64,000 nt of DNA from Streptomyces shenzhenensis (GCF_021462265.1 NZ_JAJONF010000003.1:186001-250000); one strand, 5' to 3'; shown: positions 17,109 to 26,276, counted from the first letter of the stretch. A program made the numbers and translations. Notes: a model not told the origin generated them from the sequence alone.

Positions 17109-17359
17109 ACGTACATACGACCCCGAACGCGGCAGCGCTCCTCCCCGGCGCCGCCCGCCGGCAACCGCCCCAGGCGCGGCGCGGTTCTTCGTTACTCGCC
17201 GCGCCGACGGGCCGTCGGGGCACCCTGAGCCGCCCCGCCGTCCCCGGGAGGCGGGGCTTCCCCGGCCCCGTCTCCCACCCCGCCCCCCACGGCACCCCCG
17301 TCCCCACCCCCGCCCACCCCACACTCCGGGCGATACGCGTGCATAGGAGCCCGCGATGA
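17105..17359 (+). CDS. possible coupled small frame between fruK and fruA
   Basis: An 84-codon frame whose ATG overlaps the fruK stop (ATGA) and whose TGA overlaps the fruA ATG (ATGA), as in translationally coupled operons. Third-position GC is about 86%, and it contains a TTA codon at 17192-17194 that would need the bldA tRNA. The peptide is Pro/Arg-rich with no motif. A hairpin (CCCCGCC 17233-17239 with GGCGGGG 17250-17256) lies inside. It may be chance reading of a 247-bp spacer, so confidence is low. Confidence 0.25.
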   Translation: MNVHTTPNAAALLPGAARRQPPQARRGSSLLAAPTGRRGTLSRPAVPGRRGFPGPVSHPAPHGTPVPTPAHPTLRAIRVHRSPR

Positions 17360-19443
17360 GCGACATGATCACCGCGGACCTGGTCGATCTCGACCTGTCC
17401 GCCGGCACCAAGGAAGCGGCGGCGCGCGCCCTCGCCGAGCGCATGGTGACCCTGGGCCGGGTGACCGACCTGGAGGGCTTCCTCGCCGACGTGGCCGCCC
17501 GTGAGGCCCAGATGCCCACCGGCCTCGACGGCGGCATCGGCATCCCGCACTGCCGCAGCGCCCACGTCACCGAGCCGACGCTCGCCTTCGGGCGCAGTGC
17601 CGCCGGTATCGACTTCGGGGCCTCGGACGGCCCCGCCGACCTGGTCTTCCTGATCGCGGCCCCCGCCGGTGCCGACGACGCCCACCTCACGATCCTCTCC
17701 TCGCTGGCCCGCCAGCTGATGAACAGCGAGTTCACCGACGCGCTGCGGTCGGCCGGCGACGCGGCGACGGCGGCGGCGCTGATCCGGGGCGACGAGACGC
17801 CCGCGCCCGCGAAGGACGAGGCGGCGGCCGCGGGCGCCACCGCGGGCGCCGAAGGCGCCTCCCAGGACACCGCTGCGGTGCCGGCGGCGGCCTCCGCCGG
17901 CACCGCAGCGGCCACCGCGGACGGGGGCCCGGAGGCCGACGGGCGTCCCTTCCGTATCGTCGCCGTCACCTCCTGCCCCACCGGCATCGCCCACACCTAC
18001 ATGGCGGCCGAGTCCCTGGAGAACGCGGGCCGCGAGGCAGGCGTCGAACTCGTCGTCGAGACGCAGGGCTCGGCCGGCTTCACCCGCCTCGCCCCCGAGG
18101 TCATCGCGGCGGCGGACGGCGTGATCTTCGCGCACGACGTCCCCGTCCGCGAGAAGGAGCGCTTCGCCGGCAAGCCGACCGTCGACGTCGGCGTGAAGGC
18201 GGGCATCAACCGCCCCGCCGACCTGATCGGCGAGGTCCGCGCGAAGGCGGCCCGCGGCGAGGCCACCTCCGGCTCCGCGCCGGCCACGCCGGTCGAGCGT
18301 GCGGGCGAGGCCGGCGAGGGCTACGGCACCAAGCTGCGCAAGTGGCTGATGTCCGGCGTGAGCTACATGGTCCCGTTCGTCGCGGCCGGCGGTCTGCTGA
18401 TCGCCCTCGGCTTCGCGATCGGCGGCTACGAGATCAAGTCGGCGCCTTCGGTACTGAACCACTTCGTGTGGACGCAGTCCGACAGCTGGGCCGCCCTGAT
18501 GTTCCAGATCGGCGCCGTCGCCTTCGGCTTCCTGGTGCCGGTCCTGGCGGGCTACATCGCCTACGGCATGGCGGACCGGCCGGGCCTGGTCCCCGGTTTC
18601 GTGGGCGGCATGATCGCCTCCACCATCAACGCGGGCTTCCTCGGCGGCCTGGTGGCCGGTCTGCTGGCCGGCGGTGTGGTGATGGCGATCCAGAAGATCA
18701 ACATCCCGGCGGTGCTGCGCGGCATCATGCCGGTGGTGGTGATCCCGCTGGTCTCCTCGGCGGTCGTCGGGTTCCTGATGTTCGTCGTGGTCGGCAAGCC
18801 CATCGCCTCCGCCCAGAAGGGCATGACCGACTGGCTGAACGGCCTCTCCGGCTCCAACGCCATCCTGCTCGGCGCCCTGCTCGGCCTGATGATGTGCTTC
18901 GACCTCGGCGGCCCCGTCAACAAGGTCGCGTACACCTTCGCCACCGCCGGTATCGCCGTCGCCAGCCCCAGTGACTCCGCGATGAAGATCATGGCCGCGG
19001 TCATGGCGGCCGGCATGGTCCCGCCGCTGGCGATGGCCCTGGCGACCACCGTGCGCGGCAAGCTCTTCACCGAGACCGAGCGCGAGAACGGCAAGGCCGC
19101 CTGGGTGCTGGGTGCCTCCTTCATCTCCGAGGGCGCGATCCCGTTCGCCGCCGCAGACCCGCTGCGCGTCATCCCGTCCGCGATGGTCGGCGGCGCCGTC
19201 ACCGGCTCCCTGTCGATGGCCTTCGGCGCCACCCTGCGCGCCCCGCACGGCGGCATCTTCGTGGTCCCGCTGATCGGCAACCCGTTCCTCTACCTGATCG
19301 CCATCGCCGTCGGCGTCTGCGTCACCACGGCCCTGGTCGTCCTCCTCAAGGGCCTGCGCAAGCCGGCCCAGCAGACCCCGGCGGGCGGCTCCGCTGCCGG
19401 CCCGGCCGCCGCGAAGGAGGCCAAGCAGCCGGTCGCGGCCTGA
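17356..19443 (+). CDS. fruA: fructose-specific PTS enzyme IIABC
   Basis: A 695-residue fused permease that imports fructose and phosphorylates it to fructose 1-phosphate using phosphate from HPr. EIIA (about residues 1-145) has its active His in GIGIPHCRSAHV. After an Ala-rich linker, EIIB (about 195-295) has the active Cys in VAVTSCPTGIAHTYMAAE. EIIC (about 320-675) is an 8-10 helix membrane domain, with GGPVNKVAYTFATAG and the FISEGAIPFAAADP loop. The ATG follows GGAG. The gap to fruK (247 bp) is unusually large for this operon and may hold an attenuating hairpin or a small frame. Confidence 0.95.
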   Translation: MSDMITADLVDLDLSAGTKEAAARALAERMVTLGRVTDLEGFLADVAAREAQMPTGLDGGIGIPHCRSAHVTEPTLAFGRSAAGIDFGASDGPADLVFLIAAPAGADDAHLTILSSLARQLMNSEFTDALRSAGDAATAAALIRGDETPAPAKDEAAAAGATAGAEGASQDTAAVPAAASAGTAAATADGGPEADGRPFRIVAVTSCPTGIAHTYMAAESLENAGREAGVELVVETQGSAGFTRLAPEVIAAADGVIFAHDVPVREKERFAGKPTVDVGVKAGINRPADLIGEVRAKAARGEATSGSAPATPVERAGEAGEGYGTKLRKWLMSGVSYMVPFVAAGGLLIALGFAIGGYEIKSAPSVLNHFVWTQSDSWAALMFQIGAVAFGFLVPVLAGYIAYGMADRPGLVPGFVGGMIASTINAGFLGGLVAGLLAGGVVMAIQKINIPAVLRGIMPVVVIPLVSSAVVGFLMFVVVGKPIASAQKGMTDWLNGLSGSNAILLGALLGLMMCFDLGGPVNKVAYTFATAGIAVASPSDSAMKIMAAVMAAGMVPPLAMALATTVRGKLFTETERENGKAAWVLGASFISEGAIPFAAADPLRVIPSAMVGGAVTGSLSMAFGATLRAPHGGIFVVPLIGNPFLYLIAIAVGVCVTTALVVLLKGLRKPAQQTPAGGSAAGPAAAKEAKQPVAA

Positions 19444-19513
19444 TCCCCGCCCCGCCTTGCCGTCTTGTCCCTTTGATTCGCTGTGAGTTGTTCACGGCAC
19501 CTGCGAGATTCGT

Positions 19514-19543
19514 CACGGTCCGGGACCAAAGTCCCGGACCGTG
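19514..19543. promoter_or_regulatory. 13-bp perfect dyad resembling a DosR/DevR box
   Basis: CACGGTCCGGGAC and GTCCCGGACCGTG enclose CAAA. The inner 20 bases (19519-19538) match the mycobacterial DosR consensus TTSGGGACTWWAGTCCCSAA at 17 positions. A TACTGG hexamer (19549-19554) in the place of a -10 would start RNA at or near the ATG at 19560. The same stem could also end fruA transcription. Confidence 0.55.
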
Positions 19544-19559
19544 GTGTGTACTGGGACGT

Positions 19560-19811
19560 ATGCCCGCGCACGCCTCGACACTCCAGCTGATCGGCATGGC
19601 CGCGCTCACCCTGGCGGCCGCCGCCTGGGTGGTCGTCGTGACCCGCCTGCTGCGCCGCAACCGCCGCGAAGCCCTCGCCTGGCACGCCGCACGCGCCCTG
19701 CCCGCACTCCCGCACCAGCTCCGGGCCGCTCCGCCGCGCGAGACCGTCGAACTGACCCCCGCCGAACAGGACGCCTTCGCCGGCCTGGTCCGCCGCCTGG
19801 GCCGCCGCTGA
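19560..19811 (+). CDS. small single-pass membrane protein
   Basis: An 83-residue protein: one hydrophobic helix at about residues 9-29 (LIGMAALTLAAAAWVVVVTRL), a basic RRNRREA stop-transfer, then a short cytoplasmic tail. No family recognised. The ATG is 17 bp after the long dyad, and the message may be leaderless. If that dyad is a DosR-type site, the protein would belong to a hypoxia/redox regulon; that is inference. Confidence 0.68.
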   Translation: MPAHASTLQLIGMAALTLAAAAWVVVVTRLLRRNRREALAWHAARALPALPHQLRAAPPRETVELTPAEQDAFAGLVRRLGRR

Positions 19812-19827
19812 GCCTCTCGGACAGGCC

Positions 19828-20574
19828 CTAGCGCCGCCGGGCCGCCCGCCGCTCCATCGCGTTCCTGGCCGCGTCCTCCGTCGGGTACACCTCGCACATG
19901 TGCCGGCCGTCCGGCGTCGCCGTGTGCTCGACCTCCCACAGGGACAGCTCCCGGCCGTCCCGCAGCAGGAACGCGTGCTCGTAGAGCGAGAAGGCCAGTC
20001 CAGGCCTGCCCGCCCGGGCCGGCCGCCCGAACGCCTGGGTGATCTGGTGCGCGAACGCCGTCGACAGCACCTCGGCCGTCTCCGTGTCCGGCCGGTCGGG
20101 GTTCTCCGCACGGCGCAGCAGCCGGCGCGCGTGGTCCGCCGAGTCGTCCGGCACGTACACGTGCCGGGGCACCGGGACCGGCGCCGGCGTCACCAGCACC
20201 GGCAGTTCGAAGTCCGGGGTTTCCGGCGGCAGGGGCAGCCGCGCGGTCGCGACCCGCAGCTCCTCCTCGTCGACGTACACCTCGTGCTGCGGGTCGCTGC
20301 CCGGCGCGGTGTTGTGCACGAGCTCCCACAGGGTGACCGCCGAGCCGTCGGCCAGCAGCCAGGTGTGCCGGTACGTCTCCCGGTGCAGCCCCGCGCTGTG
20401 GTGCGCGGAGTGCAGCGAACTGTCCTGTGCCAGCGCGCAGTCCAGCTGCCTTATGACCTCGTCGGGCAGTTCGAAGGAGTTCAGGGCACGGCCTAGGAGC
20501 CGCGCGAGGTGCTCCTCCGGAGACTCGGGCGACTCGGCTGGTTCGTACGCTGCCGTCTCGTACGGAACGCTCAA
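19828..20574 (-). CDS. conserved Streptomyces protein (resembles DUF6227)
   Basis: A 248-residue soluble protein starting at TTG with GGGAG five bases upstream. It contains two related halves: RHTWLLADGSAVTLWELVHNT (about 70-90) and HAFLLRDGRELSLWEVEHT (about 205-223), each followed by a TPDG/SDP and YVDEE or YPTED segment. It therefore looks like an internal duplication of a WEVEH-type module. I recall this as a DUF6227-like family of unknown function, from memory only. Confidence 0.75.
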   Translation of the reverse strand: MSVPYETAAYEPAESPESPEEHLARLLGRALNSFELPDEVIRQLDCALAQDSSLHSAHHSAGLHRETYRHTWLLADGSAVTLWELVHNTAPGSDPQHEVYVDEEELRVATARLPLPPETPDFELPVLVTPAPVPVPRHVYVPDDSADHARRLLRRAENPDRPDTETAEVLSTAFAHQITQAFGRPARAGRPGLAFSLYEHAFLLRDGRELSLWEVEHTATPDGRHMCEVYPTEDAARNAMERRAARRR

Positions 20575-20939
20575 GGTTTCTCCCGGCGTTGCTGCATGTC
20601 ACCTTGTGGGTGCATACGGTAGCCCCTCAGTCGGACATCATGTCCGGGAACCGAGAAAACGTACGCCGTGAAAACGCGCGGGGAGCACGAAAAGTTCCCC
20701 TGCGGCCCGACGTTCCGTCAAAACGTGCCGGTCATACGGCACTTCACGGCGGTCCGCTCGCGCCACGGCAGGTTCCGGCCGCCGAGTCCATTGTCCGGCT
20801 GCGCGGTCCTGTCGGGCGAGTTCTTCACGATCACGACGTCGCCGACGGGCGAGCTGCGGCCGAGCTGTCGTAGCACCACCTGACCGTGGAACCGGAACCG
20901 GGACGGGCGACGGGAACCCGCGAGGTTCCGGACGGCCCC
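20575..20939. other. 365-bp gap between unknown gene and P1 peptidase
   Basis: It holds the promoter of the TTG-started gene to its left and one possible small frame on the minus strand (20718-20876). The plus-strand frame from 20668 has poor codon bias. Nothing else seen. Confidence 0.4.
20718..20876 (-). CDS. possible 52-residue protein downstream of the P1 peptidase
   Basis: A GTG-started frame (VLRQLGRSSPVGDVVIVKNS...) with about 89% G/C third positions, on the same strand as the P1 peptidase gene and 64 bp after its stop. It keeps a plausible soluble sequence with one Cys near the end. No ribosome-binding site stands out and no family is recognised. Confidence 0.25.
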   Translation of the reverse strand: MLRQLGRSSPVGDVVIVKNSPDRTAQPDNGLGGRNLPWRERTAVKCRMTGTF

Positions 20940-21974
20940 TCACCGTTCTCCGCGCGCCCCGTACAACTCCTCGTACGACGGCCACGCCCCGCCCGGCCCG
21001 TCGACCGGCCCGGCGGCCCGCACCGCCCGTACGATCGCGCGGGTCACCAGGTCCGCGCCGGCCGCGAGGATCTCGTTGAGCGCGAGCGGGCTCGTGTCGA
21101 GCGGGCGGGCCCCCGTCGCCAGCGCGAACACCGTGTCCCCGTCGTGCAGCAGGTGCACCGGCCGCACGGCGCGCGCGATCCCGTCGTGCGCCGTCCCGGC
21201 CAGCTTCTGCGCCTGCGCCCTGGACAGTGCGGCGTCGGTCGCGACCACCGCGAGGGTGGTGTTGAGCGGCGGCGGCCCGTTCCCGGCGGCGGTCTCGGCG
21301 AGCCGCCGGCGCGCGGCCTCCTGCACCCGCTCCTCGGGATAGGCCACCCGCCCCTGGAACAACTCCCCGTACAACACCCCCGTTTCCGGATCCAGCACCG
21401 CGCCGGCCGCGTTCGCCACCACCAGCGCGGCCACCGTGATCCCCGAGTCCAGCACGGTGCTCGCGCTGCCCACCCCGCCCTTGACCGCCCCGGCCACCGC
21501 GCCCGTACCGGCGCCCACGCACCCCTGCGCGACCGGGGCGCCCGGCGCGCTCGCCGCGGCCGCCTCGACCGCGGCCCGCCCCGTCGCCGCGTCCGGCCGG
21601 GCCCGGAAGTCCCCGCCCCGCCCCAGATCGAAGACGCAGGCGGCCGGCACCACCGGCACCACATGGGCCGGATCCGGTCCCACCCGCACCCCGCGCCCCC
21701 GCTCCTCCAGCCAGGCCATCACCCCGGACGCCGCGTCGAGCCCGTACGCGCTGCCGCCCGTGAGCACGATCGCCTCCACCCGCTGCACCAGGTTGCGCGG
21801 GTCCAGCGCGTCCGTCTCCTTGGTGCCGGGACCCCCGCCGCGCACGTCCACGGCGGCCACCGCGCCGCCCTCGGGAGCGAGGACGACCGTGGTACCGGTG
21901 AGCCAGCCCGCGCCGGTACGGGTGGCGTGCCCCACCCGCAGCCCGGCCACGTCCGTCAATGCGTCAACAGTCAT
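20940..21974 (-). CDS. P1-family (DmpA/NylC-like) self-processing aminopeptidase
   Basis: A 344-residue N-terminal-nucleophile hydrolase. The precursor cuts itself before the catalytic residue in PPLNTTLAVVATDAALS (about residue 240), splitting into alpha and beta chains. Other family landmarks are GLRVGHAT at the N-terminus, VLTGGSAYGLDAASGV (about 70) and GCVGAGTGAVAGAVKGGVGSAS (about 150). Relatives cleave D- or L-aminoacyl peptides, beta-peptides or nylon oligomers. The natural substrate here is unknown. ATG at 21974. Confidence 0.92.
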   Translation of the reverse strand: MTVDALTDVAGLRVGHATRTGAGWLTGTTVVLAPEGGAVAAVDVRGGGPGTKETDALDPRNLVQRVEAIVLTGGSAYGLDAASGVMAWLEERGRGVRVGPDPAHVVPVVPAACVFDLGRGGDFRARPDAATGRAAVEAAAASAPGAPVAQGCVGAGTGAVAGAVKGGVGSASTVLDSGITVAALVVANAAGAVLDPETGVLYGELFQGRVAYPEERVQEAARRRLAETAAGNGPPPLNTTLAVVATDAALSRAQAQKLAGTAHDGIARAVRPVHLLHDGDTVFALATGARPLDTSPLALNEILAAGADLVTRAIVRAVRAAGPVDGPGGAWPSYEELYGARGER

Positions 21975-22025
21975 GACAGCCAGTCTGGCCCAGCCCGGCC
22001 CAGCTCCGTGCGGTTCCGGGGCCGG

Positions 22026-23249
22026 TCAGGAGGCGGCCGTGGCGGTCTCCGCGAGGTGCCGGCGGCCGGCGGTGCGCGCCGTCAGCGTGGTCCCGGTCGC
22101 CACCGCCAGCGCCGAAACCAGACCCGCCGCCGGCACCGCCCGGTCACCCAGGAACGTGCAACAGCCCACCAGCAGCGCCGTCACCGGCAGCACCAGCTGC
22201 TGGGCGAGGCCCACCTTGAAGTACCGCGCGTGCAGCGCCCACACGGTCAGCAGGTACAGCGCCGTCGGCACGGTCACGGCCGCCGACGCCGCCGTCGTGG
22301 AGATGTGCGCCTTGCCGACCGCCTCCTCGACGGCCACCTCGATGCCCGCGCCGATCGAGGCCGCCGACGCGAAGATCAGGTAGTGGCCGTAACCCCACAG
22401 GAACGACTCCCTGCCGGAACGCAGATGGCCGTGGATCGGCACCACGAAGTAGATCCACCACGCCGAGAAGACGATCAGTAGTCCGCCCGCCGCGATCGGC
22501 AGCAGCTCATTCAGCGCGTCGTGCTCGGCCACGGCCGACTTCACGGCGACCGTCGCCGCCGCGATCGTCTCGCCGAGCACGATGATCGTGAACAGCCCGT
22601 ACCGTTCGGCGATGTGGTGCGGATGCCAGGAGGTCGTGTAGGCCTTCTCCGCGTACAGGGGCACACACATCTCGGCGACCGCCATCACCAGGAACACCCA
22701 CGCCCGCGCGTCCACGGGCAGCACCACCAGGCCGCTCCAGCCGACCATGCACAGCAGCACCCCGCCCGCGTACCGCAGCGCCATGGTCCGCTCCGCGTCG
22801 CGGGCCCCTCGCGCGGCTCTCAGCCACTGCGCGGCCATCGCCAGCCGCATGATCACGTAACCCAGCCAGACCACCAGGTAGTCGTGGTGGGTGAAAGCCT
22901 GCGAGATGCCTGCCGCCAGCACCAGGACGCCGGCGATCTGGACCAGTGTGACGACCCGGTAGAGCACGTCGTCGTTGTCGTACGCCGAGGAGAACCAGGT
23001 GAAGTTCATCCACGCCCACCAGATGGCGAAGAACTGCATCGCGTAGTTCAGGACGCCCTCACCCGCGTGCCCGGCCGCCACGGCGTGCACCAGCTCCACG
23101 CCCGCCTGCGCGATGGCCACCACGAAACAGAGGTCGAAGAACAGCTCAAGGGGTGAGGCCACCCGGTGGGCCTCCGCGCGCCCACGCGCGGTGAGCCGGC
23201 GCAGTGGCCGGAGCTGGGGGGCAGGAGCAGGAGGAGAACTCGACGTCAT
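22026..23249 (-). CDS. low-temperature-requirement A (LtrA) membrane protein
   Basis: A 407-residue polytopic protein with about 11-12 hydrophobic helices. The LtrA signature ASPLELFFDLCFVVAIAQ is at about residues 30-47, followed by WAWMNFTWFSSAYDNDD (about 80) and IVLGETIAA (about 215). LtrA was named for cold growth in Listeria; the molecular role is still unclear. The start at 23249 (MTSSSPP) gives the usual family length, but there is no good ribosome-binding site. It is divergent from the small gene at 23332. Confidence 0.85.
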   Translation of the reverse strand: MTSSSPPAPAPQLRPLRRLTARGRAEAHRVASPLELFFDLCFVVAIAQAGVELVHAVAAGHAGEGVLNYAMQFFAIWWAWMNFTWFSSAYDNDDVLYRVVTLVQIAGVLVLAAGISQAFTHHDYLVVWLGYVIMRLAMAAQWLRAARGARDAERTMALRYAGGVLLCMVGWSGLVVLPVDARAWVFLVMAVAEMCVPLYAEKAYTTSWHPHHIAERYGLFTIIVLGETIAAATVAVKSAVAEHDALNELLPIAAGGLLIVFSAWWIYFVVPIHGHLRSGRESFLWGYGHYLIFASAASIGAGIEVAVEEAVGKAHISTTAASAAVTVPTALYLLTVWALHARYFKVGLAQQLVLPVTALLVGCCTFLGDRAVPAAGLVSALAVATGTTLTARTAGRRHLAETATAAS

Positions 23250-23331
23250 GGGACCAGCACAGCAGAAAAGGGCGCCGAAGGCCTGCGAACGGGTTCGCGG
23301 GTGGCGGGTGACAGGGCCGTAGTCTTGAGAC

Positions 23332-23508
23332 ATGAGTACCGCCCCCGAACCCGCGCCGCGCGACCCCAAAGCCGCGCTGATCTTCGACGACCCGCTCGAC
23401 CGGCAGTCGTCGGACGACACGGACCGCGGCTGGGGCGACCGCCCGGAGGGCGACTCGGCCGCCGACCTCAAGCGCTTCCTCGACGAGAAGCCGCCCCACC
23501 ACCTCTGA
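23332..23508 (+). CDS. small acidic conserved protein, 58 residues
   Basis: The frame starts MSTAPEPAPRDPKAALIFDD and ends RFLDEKPPHHL. It is strongly acidic in the middle, with no Cys and no membrane segment. Nearly every third base is G or C, which with the sensible length supports a real gene. I recall similar short actinomycete proteins of unknown function with the ending DLKRFLDEKPPHHL. Confidence 0.7.
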   Translation: MSTAPEPAPRDPKAALIFDDPLDRQSSDDTDRGWGDRPEGDSAADLKRFLDEKPPHHL

Positions 23509-23536
23509 GCCGCCCGGTCCGTCCGCGGCGGCGCGG

Positions 23537-24016
23537 CTAGTAACGCGCGTCGGGGCCGTTTCTGCGCTGTGCGACCAGGGCGTCGCGGATCTCCTTCAGC
23601 ACCTCCAGCTCGGTCACCTCGACCACCTCGTGCGTGCCCTCCCGCGCCCTTCTGCGGGCCTCCATCCGGGACAGGTACTTCGCCATCGGCAGGACCATCA
23701 GGAAGTACACGACCGCCGCGGTGATCACGAAGGAGAGCGTGGCGCCCAGGACCTCGCCCCACATGATCGGTATGCCGGTCTTCACCGTGCCGTCCGCGTT
23801 CAGCGCGCACGGGGCCTGCAGACACGAGCTGTAGCTGTCGAGGTTCTTCGTGCCGATCGCGCCGACCAGCGGGTTGATGATCCCCTTCACCACAGAGTTG
23901 ACGATGTTCGTGAAGGCGGCGCCGATGACCACCGCGACTGCCAGATCGACGACGTTGCCGCGCATCAGGAAGGCCTTGAAGCCCTGCCAGATACCCGGAT
24001 CCTTCTTCGCGCTCAC
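23537..24016 (-). CDS. mscL: large-conductance mechanosensitive channel
   Basis: A 159-residue MscL. The first membrane helix carries the conserved gate sequence FKAFLMRGNVVDLAVAVVIGAAFTNIVNSVV. A periplasmic loop (about 50-90) contains a Cys pair in SSCLQAPCALN. The second helix is FVITAAVVYFLMVLPMAKYL, and a charged C-terminal bundle ends in EVLKEIRDAL. It opens on membrane stretch to release solutes after osmotic downshift. GTG start at 24016; an ATG eight codons earlier is possible. The periplasmic loop is somewhat longer than that of the E. coli protein. Confidence 0.95.
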   Translation of the reverse strand: MSAKKDPGIWQGFKAFLMRGNVVDLAVAVVIGAAFTNIVNSVVKGIINPLVGAIGTKNLDSYSSCLQAPCALNADGTVKTGIPIMWGEVLGATLSFVITAAVVYFLMVLPMAKYLSRMEARRRAREGTHEVVEVTELEVLKEIRDALVAQRRNGPDARY

Positions 24017-24154
24017 CTTGGGGACTCTCCTCACATGCACAGGCTGTGGAACAAAGCGCTCCGCAACCTACGGCACCGTGGGGCCCTCGCGCCCCATCCG
24101 GTAGTCACGATGTGCGACTTGACACGAAGCGTCCCGTAAATCGCCCCGGGTTGT

Positions 24155-24742
24155 TCAGTACAAGGTCACCGCCAGCCGTGCCGTGGCGCTCGCCCCGACC
24201 AGGCGGGCCGCGGTGTCCCGGGGGACCGAGAGCACGACCAGTGCCCCGCTCTCCGCGGCCGCGTCGGCCGGCTCCGGCAGCTCGGTCACGCGCACCCCGC
24301 GTGCGATCACCCGGGTCCGGCCGCCCGCCGAGAGATCCCCGGCGGCGACGACGTCCACCCGGTCGCCGGGGCGCAGCAGCCGGACGGTGGCCGCGTCGGC
24401 GATCCGCACCGGTGCCGTCACCATGGGCGCGGGCGGGATGTGCCGTCGTACCGGCTGGGTGACGCTGGGGTGCCCCCGGGGCCGCCGCTCGGCGCGCAGC
24501 GGGTCGGTGGCGGTGCGCGGTCCGGCCGCGACGAGCGCCGCCGCCGTGATCGCGAGGCCGGTCGCGAGGGCCCGCCTGCGGTGCCGTAGCAGCCGGTGGA
24601 GCTGATATCGCCCGCCGCGTACCCGCACCGGTTCGAAGTGCGGGACCTCACAGGTGGCGGGGGCGTCGGTGCCCAGCGGGAGCGGGAGCGGGACGCGCGG
24701 GAGAGGGGGGAGGGCGGGGTGGGGAGACGGGGGAACGGACAT
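24155..24742 (-). CDS. SAF-domain (CpaB/RcpC-like) membrane protein
   Basis: A 195-residue protein with a Pro-rich cytoplasmic N-terminus, one membrane helix (about residues 58-74, LATGLAITAAALVAAGP) and an extracytoplasmic SAF-like domain (about 105-190: APVRIADAATVRLLRPGDRVDVVAAG ... VVLSVPRDTAARLVGASATARLAVTLY). The second half resembles the RcpC/CpaB domain of Flp pilus assembly proteins. No pilus genes are nearby, so its partner is unknown; stand-alone copies are frequent in Streptomyces. Confidence 0.78.
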   Translation of the reverse strand: MSVPPSPHPALPPLPRVPLPLPLGTDAPATCEVPHFEPVRVRGGRYQLHRLLRHRRRALATGLAITAAALVAAGPRTATDPLRAERRPRGHPSVTQPVRRHIPPAPMVTAPVRIADAATVRLLRPGDRVDVVAAGDLSAGGRTRVIARGVRVTELPEPADAAAESGALVVLSVPRDTAARLVGASATARLAVTLY

Positions 24743-24899
24743 GGGATCACCACCTGCGACGAGGAATCGGCTTGCGAGACCACGATGACCTCTCGCGCGG
24801 AAACCCGTCGGAGCCGGTGGGCTACCGGCCGGTTGTGGACAACTGGGCCACCCGAACGGGGAATTCCGCCCGCATCCGCCCCGCGGAAGACCCCGGCAT

Positions 24900-25004
24900 C
24901 ACACACGCGTCACGGCACACGTCAGGCATGCGTCACGGCATTCGTCATGGCATGCGTCCCGGCCCCCGTCCGGGCTCGCGTCCCGGCCCCCGTCCGGGCA
25001 CGCG
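24900..25004. repeat. GC-rich direct repeats between SAF and MTAP genes
   Basis: Two copies of a 21-bp unit (GCGTCCCGGCCCCCGTCCGG plus C) stand 23 bp apart from about 24955. They are preceded by CATGCGTCACGGCATTCGTCATGG-like copies spaced about 10 bp. No protein is coded. Confidence 0.7.
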
Positions 25005-25838
25005 TCACGGCAGCTCGAACCCCGGATCCATGCCGCCGAGCGCGCTCGTGCACGGGCAGTCCCGTGCCGTGCTGTCCGGCAGGGCCGCCACGGCGTCGAA
25101 CAGCACGCCCCGCAGCCGGTCCACGTTGGCCGCGAACACCTGCAGCACCTCGTCGTGCGAGACGCCCTCGCCGGTCTCGGCGCCCGCGTCCAGGTCGGTG
25201 ACCAGCGTCATCGACGTGTAGCAGAGCTCCAGTTCACGGGCGAGCGCCGCCTCGGGGTGGCCGGTCATGCCCACCACCGACCAGCCCTGCGATTGGTGCC
25301 ACAGCGATTCGGCGCGGGTCGAGAAGCGCGGACCCTCGACCACCACCAGCGTGCCCCCGTCCACCGGTTCCCAGTCCCGGCCCCGCGCCGCCTTCAGCGC
25401 CGCCGCCCGTCCGGTGGGGCAGTAGGGGTCCGCCAGGGAGACGTGCACGACGTTCGGGACGGTGCCGTTGGGCAGCGGCAGCCCGTCGAAGTACGACTGC
25501 GCCCGGGACTTCGTACGGTCCACCAGCTGGTCCGGTACGAGCAGGGTGCCCGGACCGTACTCGGGGCGCAGACCGCCCACCGCGCACGGGCCGAGCACCT
25601 GGCGCACGCCGACGGAGCGCAGCGCCCACAGGTTGGCCCGGTAGTTGATGCGGTGCGGCGGCAGATGGTGGCCGCGTCCGTGGCGGGGCAGGAAGGCGAC
25701 CCGCCGGCCGGCGATCTCACCGAGGAAGAGGGAGTCGCTGGGCGGCCCGTAGGGCGTATCGACCTGTATCTCGGTCACGTCGTCCAGGAACGAGTAGAAG
25801 CCGGAACCGCCGATTACGCCGATCTCTGCGTTCACCAT
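25005..25838 (-). CDS. mtnP: S-methyl-5'-thioadenosine phosphorylase family protein
   Basis: A 277-residue PNP/MTAP-family enzyme that splits methylthioadenosine (from polyamine or other SAM-using pathways) into adenine and methylthioribose 1-phosphate. Motifs: the phosphate loop IGVIGGSGFYSFL at the start, FLPRHGRGHHLPPHRINYRANLWAL (about 50-75), LVVVEGPRFSTRAESLWH (about 170) and the base-binding VGMTGHPEAALARELELCY (about 195-215). A Cys pair near the end (RDCPCTS) is common in actinobacterial homologues. Start MVNAE at 25838. Specificity for MTA rather than inosine is by overall resemblance. Confidence 0.88.
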   Translation of the reverse strand: MVNAEIGVIGGSGFYSFLDDVTEIQVDTPYGPPSDSLFLGEIAGRRVAFLPRHGRGHHLPPHRINYRANLWALRSVGVRQVLGPCAVGGLRPEYGPGTLLVPDQLVDRTKSRAQSYFDGLPLPNGTVPNVVHVSLADPYCPTGRAAALKAARGRDWEPVDGGTLVVVEGPRFSTRAESLWHQSQGWSVVGMTGHPEAALARELELCYTSMTLVTDLDAGAETGEGVSHDEVLQVFAANVDRLRGVLFDAVAALPDSTARDCPCTSALGGMDPGFELP

Positions 25839-25940
25839 GCGCAGCACACTAGCTCGCCGCCCGGGCGGGCCGGAGCCGGTGCCCGGGAACGCCTCAAGAC
25901 CCCGCCGCCGGTCGGCGGCGGGGTCCCGAGGGTTGAGGTC

Positions 25941-26276
<336 letters not shown>

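Noticed and set aside
20668..20883. 71-codon plus-strand frame MKTRGEHEKF...
   Set aside because: Poor codon bias; the opposite strand frame fits better, and even that is weak.
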